This document shows positions 1 to 5,082 of a stretch of DNA of 8,865 nt, one piece after another (positions within the stretch are counted from its first letter, which is position 1; every line of letters begins with the position of its first letter). The stretch is from an uncultured Candidatus Thioglobus sp. (lineage in GTDB: Bacteria; Pseudomonadota; Gammaproteobacteria; PS1; Thioglobaceae): contig CAJVCK010000025.1 in the NCBI GenBank assembly GCA_910595805.1, positions 1-8,865 on the forward strand, given 5' to 3'. A program made the translations under genes and the position numbers. The notes below the pieces were generated by a model, which made no database searches, had not been told where the DNA came from, and saw only the letters and a list, made by a program, of their open reading frames with translations.

Positions 1-887
1 TTATCTTTTTGCACCTCTAAAGCGCCTGGATTAATCAAATCAACAATGCTTTTATCTTGTTTTTGATTGCTAAAGCTGCATAAAGCTTCATAAACCATAA
101 AACTCCCCATGAACTTAGCATCTACAGAGTGTCCAGCGATATGTGGTGTGGCCCAATAGGCGTTTTTTTGTAAGTTTTGGTTGATATTTGGCTCGTTTTC
201 CCAGCAATCAATGATATTGACCATCGTTTGCGTTTTTTCCCAAATTTTTTCTTCAATCACGCCACCTCTTGCTGCGTTAAAAAGAATAGTTTGATCGCTA
301 ATATGATGAAAATTAGCCTTGTTTAGCAGTCGATAGGATGGATATTTTCCATCAAATGTCAGTGGCGTGTGAAAAGTAACGATATCGGCGCCGAGTGCGG
401 TATCCAAATCGACAAAATTTGGTAAATTTTCATTTTCTTGCCTGATGGGATCGTTCAATAGAGTTTTTATGCCCATCAAATCTGCTTTTGCAGCTAAACG
501 TGAGCCAACATTACCCACACCGATTATTCCCAAAGTTTTTTTCGTGTAGTCAAAATCCAGTTCATCAGCTAAGTTAACAATTGCACTAATGACAAACTCG
601 GCCACTGCCATTGAATTACAACCTTGGGCTGAAAAGAAGGTAATGTTGTTTTTTGCTAAATAATCTTGATCAACATGATCAAGACCTGCAACGGTTGAGC
701 CGACAAATTTGACCTTGCTTCCTTCTAGTAAATCTTGGTTGACTTTGGTACGTGAGCGCACGATGAGTGCGTCAGCATCCTTTACAGAGGCCTTATCAAT
801 GCTTCGGCCAGGTATGGTAATTATCTCACCAAATTGCGAGAATATTTCGTTGTAAGCATAACACGCATCATCAATAACTAATTTCAT
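1..887 (-). CDS. pdxB: Erythronate-4-phosphate dehydrogenase, C-terminally cut by window edge
   Basis: NAD-dependent cytoplasmic enzyme that oxidises 4-phospho-erythronate in the DXP-dependent route to pyridoxal 5'-phosphate. The window shows 295 codons from the ATG at 887; E. coli PdxB has about 378, so the C-terminal dimerisation part lies beyond base 1. The nucleotide-binding glycine motif GVGNVG is at residues 123-128. The catalytic triad of the D-2-hydroxyacid dehydrogenase family is visible as Arg207 (in AARGG), Glu232 (in ENEP) and His249 (in TPHIAGHS). The N-terminal stretches [22 protein letters not shown] and [10 protein letters not shown] match PdxB specifically rather than other members of the family. 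The spacing between Arg207 and Glu232 is about four residues shorter than in E. coli. The start codon overlaps the stop of the upstream ung gene in an ATGA junction, so translation is probably coupled. Identification is firm; nothing can be said about the missing end. Confidence 0.95.
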   Translation of the reverse strand, partial: MKLVIDDACYAYNEIFSQFGEIITIPGRSIDKASVKDADALIVRSRTKVNQDLLEGSKVKFVGSTVAGLDHVDQDYLAKNNITFFSAQGCNSMAVAEFVISAIVNLADELDFDYTKKTLGIIGVGNVGSRLAAKADLMGIKTLLNDPIRQENENLPNFVDLDTALGADIVTFHTPLTFDGKYPSYRLLNKANFHHISDQTILFNAARGGVIEEKIWEKTQTMVNIIDCWENEPNINQNLQKNAYWATPHIAGHSVDAKFMGSFMVYEALCSFSNQKQDKSIVDLINPGALEVQKD

Positions 888-1558
888 AATGTCCAATCGA
901 TAGGTTGTTGGTTGTGCATTTTAAGGTAGTCATTGGTTTGTGAGAAATGTTTACAACCAAAAAAACCTTTATGTGCTGAAAAAGGTGACGGGTGTGACGC
1001 GGTTAAAACCAAGTGTTTGCTTTGGTCGATCAGTTCGATTTTTTGTTGCGCATAGGCGCCCCATAACAAAAACACCAAGTTTTGTTTTCTTTCATTGAGG
1101 ATATCAATTACCGTATCGGTAAAATCAACCCAGCCAGATTTGGCATGTGATCCTGGTGAATTTTTCTCAACAGTGAGTACGCTATTTAGCAATAAGATGC
1201 CTTGGATAGCCCAATGAGTTAAATCGCCATTTTTACTAGGCTCAAAATCAAGGTCTGATTTTAGCTCTTGGTAGATGTTTCTGAGTGAGGGTGGAATACT
1301 AACACCCTTAGGCACTGAGAAGCTCAAACCATGGGCCTGGCCTTCGTTGTGATAAGGATCTTGCCCTAAAATGACAACTTTTGTGTTATCAAAACTACTC
1401 AAATCAAATGCTTTAAATATTTGATCTTTTGGTGGGTAAATAGTTTTATTATGCTTTGACTCGTAATCTAGAAATGTTAATAATTGCTGATAGTAATCTT
1501 GTTTGAAGATGAAGCCCAACTCATTAGACCAATCATTTGTCAAAGTCCAGCCCACCAT
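884..1558 (-). CDS. ung: Uracil-DNA glycosylase, family 1
   Basis: Removes uracil from DNA arising from cytosine deamination or dUTP incorporation, starting base excision repair in the cytoplasm. The 224-residue protein has the usual family length. The water-activating motif GQDPYH is at residues 65-70 with catalytic Asp67. The uracil-recognition stretch LLLNSVLTV is at 122-130. The DNA-intercalation loop [17 protein letters not shown] begins at His189, the second catalytic residue. Asp67 and His189 lie 122 residues apart, as in the E. coli enzyme within one residue. The ATG at 1558 places the N-terminus in line with E. coli Ung; the next codon is GTG, so a start one residue later cannot be excluded. 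The gene overlaps the end of the scsD-like gene by 19 bases and shares ATGA with pdxB, so the three are probably co-transcribed. No functional link between them is known to me. Confidence 0.98.
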   Translation of the reverse strand: MVGWTLTNDWSNELGFIFKQDYYQQLLTFLDYESKHNKTIYPPKDQIFKAFDLSSFDNTKVVILGQDPYHNEGQAHGLSFSVPKGVSIPPSLRNIYQELKSDLDFEPSKNGDLTHWAIQGILLLNSVLTVEKNSPGSHAKSGWVDFTDTVIDILNERKQNLVFLLWGAYAQQKIELIDQSKHLVLTASHPSPFSAHKGFFGCKHFSQTNDYLKMHNQQPIDWTL

Positions 1559-2040
1559 AAGCGAAATCTTAAGCCAAATTCTGTCGTGTATCCAACCTCA
1601 ACAAATTGTATACGCCCCTCAGGATTAACGATAAAACTACTGGGTGTACCCTTAACGCCAAATAGTCTTGATAAAGACCCTGAATGATCATTAATAATAT
1701 TGTCAAGTCTTAGGTTGTTTTCTTCTGCATATTTTTTAATGTCTTCATTAGAGCCAGACTGAATAGCAATGTTAAGCACTTTGTAATCCTCAGATACAGC
1801 TTGAATGTTATCATTTTCCATTGCACAAACAGGGCACCAGGTTGCCCAAAAATGCACCAAAATACCCTGATTAGGTAATGGGTTAGAATTCATGGTTTCA
1901 CCACTTAATGTTTTAGAGGTAAAGCTTGGCACTTGGCCAATTGTCAGGTCTTGATGTTGCCACATGCGAATGACAAAGATGGCTAAAATAACCATCATTA
2001 TCTGCATAATGGTTTTTCTACTTGGGCGATTAATTTTCAT
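1540..2040 (-). CDS. Membrane-anchored thioredoxin-fold protein, ScsD/TlpA-like
   Basis: Probable periplasmic disulfide oxidoreductase or reductase tethered to the inner membrane. Numbered from the ATG at 2040 (166 residues), a basic N-terminus is followed by a hydrophobic segment at about 11-26, then a thioredoxin fold with the active site WCPVC (Cys69, Cys72) and the cis-proline motif GTPSS near residue 133. The C-terminus FRLWWAGL closely resembles the RLWWA ending of Salmonella ScsD, and the length is nearly identical (168 there). ScsD belongs to a copper/redox stress set (ScsABCD), but no ScsA, B or C is adjacent here, so the partner is unknown. The reading frame opens six bases further upstream at a TTG; I prefer the ATG. 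Neither has a Shine-Dalgarno sequence. A third possibility is the internal ATG just before the membrane segment (MQIMMVI). It heads the minus-strand gene set with ung and pdxB. Confidence 0.85.
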   Translation of the reverse strand: MKINRPSRKTIMQIMMVILAIFVIRMWQHQDLTIGQVPSFTSKTLSGETMNSNPLPNQGILVHFWATWCPVCAMENDNIQAVSEDYKVLNIAIQSGSNEDIKKYAEENNLRLDNIINDHSGSLSRLFGVKGTPSSFIVNPEGRIQFVEVGYTTEFGLRFRLWWAGL

Positions 2041-2058
2041 AAACAATATTATAGACTA
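2041..2058. promoter_or_regulatory. Divergent start region with opposed -10-like hexamers
   Basis: Only 18 bases separate the ATG of the scsD-like gene (minus) from the ATG of tpm (plus). On the minus strand a perfect TATAAT lies at 2053-2048, seven bases before the ATG. On the plus strand TATTAT lies at 2047-2052, six bases before the tpm ATG. Both distances put the expected transcription start on or next to the start codon. No Shine-Dalgarno sequence is present in either direction. A weak plus-strand -35 candidate (TTGGGC, 2022-2027) has a long 19-base spacer; I see no convincing minus-strand -35 box. These are sequence-only predictions in AT-rich DNA, where such hexamers occur by chance. 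Confidence 0.4.
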
Positions 2059-2724
2059 ATGAAAGATACTACAGATTGGATCCAACGTTGGAAAGACGCA
2101 CAAATTGGGTGGCATCTTAACCAGCCCAACTCTAAATTAATTGAATTTATAGATTGCCTAGAATTGCAAAATGGAGACACTGTGTTTGTGCCACTTTGTG
2201 GAAAAAGCCAAGACATGATGTATCTGTTAGAACAAGGATTTAAAGTAATTGGTGTCGAGTTAAGTTATTTGGCAATTGAACAATTTTTTAATGAAAATAA
2301 CCTTACTTATTCAATTCATCAACTAGATAAATTTATCTTGTATAGAGGCGATAATATTAATTTGTATTGCGGCGATTATTTTGCACTAGACGATTCTATG
2401 TTAGAGCATGTTGTTGCTGCATATGATCGCGCAGCTTTAATCGCTCTACCTATCGATTTAAGAGCAAAATATGCACAGCATTTTTATTCTATAATATCGA
2501 ATAATTGTAGGGTGTTATTATTAACACTTAATTACCCACAATCACAAATAAGCGGCCCACCTTTTGCAGTTGATGAGAATGAGGTGGATTCGCTGTTTGG
2601 TAATAGGTTCGAATATCAACAATTACAGTGTTTTAATGATATTAAAAATGAACCTAAGTTTTTACGCGCTGGCGTAGATTTTATTGAAAAAGCAACTTAT
2701 TGTTTGCATAAGAGAGGAGAGTAA
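2059..2724 (+). CDS. tpm: Bacterial thiopurine S-methyltransferase (TPMT)
   Basis: SAM-dependent methyltransferase, cytoplasmic; bacterial members are known for methylating thiopurines and for forming volatile methylated selenium and tellurium compounds, but the physiological substrate is unsettled. The 221-residue length is typical. Family-specific segments are present in order: WIQRWKDAQIGWHLNQPN at 7-24, FVPLCGKS at 43-50 and GVELS at 65-69 (SAM-binding core), GDYFAL at 105-110, AYDRAALIALP at 121-131 and the substrate-side motif GPPFAVDENEV at 166-176. The start is fixed by alignment of the N-terminal W..RW..QIG.H motif to other bacterial TPMTs, yet it has no Shine-Dalgarno sequence upstream. 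It is the first gene of a tightly packed plus-strand chain; four bases separate its stop from the cold-shock gene start. Confidence 0.95.
   Translation: MKDTTDWIQRWKDAQIGWHLNQPNSKLIEFIDCLELQNGDTVFVPLCGKSQDMMYLLEQGFKVIGVELSYLAIEQFFNENNLTYSIHQLDKFILYRGDNINLYCGDYFALDDSMLEHVVAAYDRAALIALPIDLRAKYAQHFYSIISNNCRVLLLTLNYPQSQISGPPFAVDENEVDSLFGNRFEYQQLQCFNDIKNEPKFLRAGVDFIEKATYCLHKRGE
2714..2719 (+). promoter_or_regulatory. Ribosome binding site fixing the start of the cold-shock-domain gene
   Basis: GAGGAG lies nine bases before the ATG at 2729 and inside the last codons of tpm. The reading frame stays open upstream to 2684, but that earlier ATG would put unrelated residues before the conserved cold-shock N-terminus. 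The site and the domain boundary both support 2729 as the true start. Confidence 0.85.
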
Positions 2725-2728
2725 GAAA

Positions 2729-3046
2729 ATGGCAAAAAAAGTAAATGGCGTAGTCGCCCAGTTTGGCACTAAAGGATATGGTTTTATTACCGGTGATGAT
2801 GGTGAGAAGTATTTCGTTCATCAGAAAAATATTTATAACAAGTCCCGCTTGCAAGCAGATACACGTGTGATATTTGATGCTGAAGATTCTGAGAAGGGCA
2901 TGGTAGCAGTCAACGTTGAATTAGAAGAAACTAGCAATACTGAGTCAACATCATTATCAGATGGTGCAATTAAAGGTATGTTTGCTATATTGTTTATTAT
3001 GCAAGCTATTGTGGCTTATAAAGTGTTTTTCCCGGTAGCAGGTTAA
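2729..3046 (+). CDS. Cold-shock-domain protein with C-terminal membrane segment
   Basis: Small 105-residue protein. Residues 4-66 form a cold-shock (OB-fold) domain that in known families binds single-stranded RNA or DNA: RNP1 is KGYGFIT at 15-21 and RNP2 is YFVHQ at 28-32. A short polar, acidic linker (about 64-78, rich in E, S, T) follows. The end is a single hydrophobic helix at about 81-101 (GMFAILFIMQAIVAYKVFF), with a very short tail. This suggests a membrane-tethered nucleic-acid-binding protein with the cold-shock domain probably on the cytoplasmic side. Cold-shock domains fused to membrane parts are known in DUF1294 proteins, but those have several helices; this one has room for only one. 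The stop codon overlaps the next start as TAATG. The domain call is firm; the membrane role is inferred. Confidence 0.88.
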   Translation: MAKKVNGVVAQFGTKGYGFITGDDGEKYFVHQKNIYNKSRLQADTRVIFDAEDSEKGMVAVNVELEETSNTESTSLSDGAIKGMFAILFIMQAIVAYKVFFPVAG

Positions 3047-3651
3047 TGAGAAAAAGTTTATTTATTATTTTCCTTGCAACTTTTTTGAGCGGATGTCTTT
3101 CAACGCCAGCAGTCGAGGTTAGTAATATTTGTAATTTAATGGATGAAGAGGTTAGTTGGTACCGTTCAATTAAAGCCAGTGAAAAAAAATACGGCTCACC
3201 AATGCATGTTCAATTAGCCATTATTTATCAAGAGTCTCGTTTTGCCTCTGATGCAAAACCCCCAAGAGAGAAACTCTTTGGAGTAGTTCCTTGGTTGAGG
3301 CTAACATCTGCCTATGGTTTTGCGCAAGCAAAAGACGAGACTTGGGATTGGTATCAATTAAAGACAGGTAATAAAGGTGCTGATCGCGACGATTTTGATG
3401 ATGCGGCAGATTTTGTGGGCTGGTATATGGATAGATCAGAGGCATTATCAGGCATTAAGAAAACAGATGCCTATAATCAGTATTTAGCGTATCACGAAGG
3501 ACACAATGGTTTTAATAAAAAAACTTATAAAGCTAAGCCGTGGTTGACAAGTGTTGCCAGAAAAGTTGCTAGTAATGCTAGAAAATACAGACAACAGCTT
3601 GATCAATGTCGATCAGAGTTAGATAGAAATAGTATTTGGAGGTTGTTTTAA
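3046..3651 (+). CDS. Lytic-transglycosylase (SLT-like) lipoprotein
   Basis: Probable outer-membrane or periplasmic lipoprotein with a lysozyme-like fold. Residues 1-17 form a lipoprotein signal (hydrophobic stretch ending in LSGC, lipidated Cys17). The catalytic-type glutamate is Glu63 in YQESRF, followed by the SLT-family core AYGFAQAKDETW at 89-100 and YHEGHNGF at 149-156, equivalent to the conserved motifs of family 1 transglycosylases that cleave peptidoglycan with 1,6-anhydro product formation. The C-terminus is basic and lacks other domains. At 201 residues it is shorter than Slt70 and close in size to small EmtA-type enzymes, though I do not assign it to that subfamily. The ATG shares one base with the stop of the preceding gene, and the only weak ribosome binding sequence is AGCAGG three bases before it, which suggests translational coupling. 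Confidence 0.85.
   Translation: MRKSLFIIFLATFLSGCLSTPAVEVSNICNLMDEEVSWYRSIKASEKKYGSPMHVQLAIIYQESRFASDAKPPREKLFGVVPWLRLTSAYGFAQAKDETWDWYQLKTGNKGADRDDFDDAADFVGWYMDRSEALSGIKKTDAYNQYLAYHEGHNGFNKKTYKAKPWLTSVARKVASNARKYRQQLDQCRSELDRNSIWRLF
3638..3643 (+). promoter_or_regulatory. Strong ribosome binding site of the Rieske gene
   Basis: GGAGGT, seven bases before the ATG at 3651, embedded in the final codons of the transglycosylase-like gene. It decides between the ATG at 3651 and an in-frame TTG at 3636 that would lie upstream of the site. Confidence 0.88.
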
Positions 3652-3953
3652 TGTCTAACTGGACGGAGATTTTAGATCGTATACCCAAAGAAGGTACGAT
3701 GGTAGAAGTTGTTGTTAAAGGTAAAGATTTGTTTGTGACAATGAATAAGGGCATTTTATATTGTGCAGAGAATCGTTGCCCACACGAAGACATTAAACTT
3801 ACATTAGGTTGTTTAAAAGGCAATCGTGTTAAATGTTCGTTGCATGGTTACAGTTTTGATCTAGAAACAGGCGGTTCTTCAGAAGATGATGTTGATAATA
3901 TGCAAACTTATACTATCAAACAAGAAAATAATAAAATTTATATCGAGGTTTAA
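3651..3953 (+). CDS. Small Rieske [2Fe-2S] protein
   Basis: A 100-residue soluble Rieske domain without signal peptide, so presumably cytoplasmic. The cluster ligands are Cys43 and His45 (CPH) and Cys62 and His65 (CSLH), 16 residues between the two pairs, with the following GYSFDLETGG matching the usual HGxxFDxxTG. Such free-standing domains serve as ferredoxins of oxygenases or resemble the NirD small subunit of nitrite reductase; neither a terminal oxygenase nor nirB is present in this window, so the electron partner is unknown. The first box reads CPHEDIKL instead of the common CPHxGxxL. Two more cysteines (38 and 54) flank the first ligand pair. Its ATG overlaps the upstream stop (TAATG), and the next gene starts two bases after its stop, so it is most likely co-expressed with the TrpD-like protein. 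Confidence 0.9.
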   Translation: MSNWTEILDRIPKEGTMVEVVVKGKDLFVTMNKGILYCAENRCPHEDIKLTLGCLKGNRVKCSLHGYSFDLETGGSSEDDVDNMQTYTIKQENNKIYIEV

Positions 3954-3955
3954 TC

Positions 3956-5026
3956 ATGAGTACTGATTCACAAGCATTAATGAAGTCTATTATTCAGCGT
4001 GTAGCGACCGGCCCTGATTTGAGTAAAAATATTGATTTCGAAGAGGCCAGAGACGGTATGCAAGCAATACTTCGTGGTGAAATTGACGATGTGCAATCAG
4101 CCATCTTTTTGATTGCGCTACGCATGAAGCGTGAAACCATGGAAGAGAACGAAGGTATCTTGGCGGCAATTCTAGCTGAAAGTGATAAGCAACAAGTGAA
4201 TGTCGATGATTTAGTAGATTTGGGTGACCCTTATAGTGGCTATAACCGTTCTATTCCAGTTTCATCATTCTTGCCACCCTTATTAGCCGAACTTGGTTTA
4301 CCTACAGTTATTCATGGTTTAGATAGTGTTTCGCCTAAGTTTGGTTTAACACATCGTCATATTAGTGAGGCGCTTGGCTTGAGTGTTGATCATTCAACAG
4401 CACAAGCTAAGGCTCGATTAGAAGATCCAGCTATTGGCTGGAGTTATATTGATCAAAACAGTTATTGTAAAGGTTTACATAATATTGTTTCACTTCGTGA
4501 TCGCGTCATTAAGCGTACAGTGATTAATACCGTGGAGACTTTAATTGGCCCACTCAGAGGAAAAACTACCCATTCTATTTTGGGTTATGTGCATAAGCCT
4601 TATCCGCCAATCTATGCAGATTTAGTGAAAGCTTCAGGTATGGATAGCGCCTTACTTATTCGAGGTGTGGAAGGAGGGGTCATACCATCTCTACGCCAAA
4701 AAGGTTTAATGATTTCTTATCAGGGTAGCGATGAGATAGATCGTGTTGATATTGATCCTAAACTACTAGGCATTGAGCAAGATATGCGCGCTATTTCCTT
4801 TCCAGGCGAGTTGGATGTACATCAAAATATTCCTGAGCTGGCAGACCATACAATGAAGCTCGGTAAAGCGGCCCTTGCAGGTGAAAAAGGTATGTTTTAT
4901 GACGGGTTAGTTTTATCTGCCTCATTAGTACTGTGGCATACTAAAAAAGCCGAATCATTGGTAGATGCATCACAGATGGCTAGAGAAGCTTTAAACTCTG
5001 GAAAAGCGCTCAATCGCCTAATATAA
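3956..5026 (+). CDS. TrpD-fold protein, YbiB/TrpD2-like (not canonical TrpD)
   Basis: A 356-residue protein of the anthranilate phosphoribosyltransferase / nucleoside phosphorylase superfamily. The N-terminal helical part (ILRGEIDDVQSAIFLIALRMK, about 38-58) and the RTVINTVETLIGPLRG stretch (187-202) are typical of the fold. The PRPP-binding GTGGD loop of TrpD is replaced by GDPYSGYNRS at 90-99, the KHGNR motif by IHGLDS at 119-124, and the acidic DE metal pair by GVEGGV at 237-242. The last resembles GTEGEV of E. coli YbiB, a TrpD2 protein reported to bind nucleic acids. It is therefore unlikely to make phosphoribosyl-anthranilate. A good ribosome site (GAGGT, 3945-3949) precedes the ATG. 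It is the last gene of the five-gene chain. An alternative is a still different TrpD-like clade with its own substrate. Confidence 0.8.
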   Translation: MSTDSQALMKSIIQRVATGPDLSKNIDFEEARDGMQAILRGEIDDVQSAIFLIALRMKRETMEENEGILAAILAESDKQQVNVDDLVDLGDPYSGYNRSIPVSSFLPPLLAELGLPTVIHGLDSVSPKFGLTHRHISEALGLSVDHSTAQAKARLEDPAIGWSYIDQNSYCKGLHNIVSLRDRVIKRTVINTVETLIGPLRGKTTHSILGYVHKPYPPIYADLVKASGMDSALLIRGVEGGVIPSLRQKGLMISYQGSDEIDRVDIDPKLLGIEQDMRAISFPGELDVHQNIPELADHTMKLGKAALAGEKGMFYDGLVLSASLVLWHTKKAESLVDASQMAREALNSGKALNRLI

Positions 5027-5044
5027 CTAACTTGTAAAAAAATA

Positions 5045-5053
5045 TGGTATGCT
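5045..5053 (+). promoter_or_regulatory. Candidate extended -10 promoter of the ThDP-enzyme gene
   Basis: TGGTATGCT has the TGn extension plus a -10-like hexamer matching TATAAT at four of six positions, which can work without a good -35 box. A start near 5060 would give a leader of about 23 bases to the ATG at 5083. TTGTAA at 5032-5037 is too close (10 bases) to act as its -35. The element lies in the only sizeable gap (5027-5082) on the plus strand, where a separate promoter would be expected. Confidence 0.4.
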
Positions 5054-5055
5054 AA

Positions 5056-5078
5056 CCCTAATACTAACATTCTTAGGG
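5056..5078 (+). repeat. Dyad CCCTAA-N11-TTAGGG before the ThDP-enzyme gene
   Basis: A perfect six-base inverted repeat with an 11-base loop. Its right arm contains the AGGG that serves as the ribosome binding site, four bases before the ATG at 5083. It could be an operator overlapping the predicted transcription start, or a hairpin hiding the ribosome site in transcripts that read through from the upstream operon. The pentamer CTAAC also occurs three times in this gap (5027, 5052, 5064). A dyad this short can arise by chance. Confidence 0.35.
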
Positions 5079-5082
5079 AAAT

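Noticed and set aside
1484..1687. Plus-strand open frame of 67 codons across the ung/scsD-like junction
   Set aside because: It is antisense to two clearly conserved genes, has no recognisable domain and no ribosome site that I can see.
2684..2728. An upstream in-frame ATG that would lengthen the cold-shock protein by 15 residues
   Set aside because: The extension lies inside tpm in another frame, and a good ribosome binding site (GAGGAG, 2714-2719) points to the ATG at 2729, where the conserved cold-shock sequence begins.
3636..3650. TTG start giving a five-residue longer Rieske protein
   Set aside because: It lies at and before the strong GGAGGT site, which is ideally spaced from the ATG at 3651.
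3956..5026. Anthranilate phosphoribosyltransferase (trpD) of tryptophan biosynthesis
   Set aside because: The PRPP loop, KHGNR and metal-binding acidic pair are all replaced, and no trp gene is adjacent.
4999..5047. Intrinsic terminator after the TrpD2-like gene (A/T-rich run near 5036-5042)
   Set aside because: No GC-rich stem of useful length precedes the run; GCG-CTCAAT-CGC gives only three pairs, and the run is A rather than T on the coding strand.
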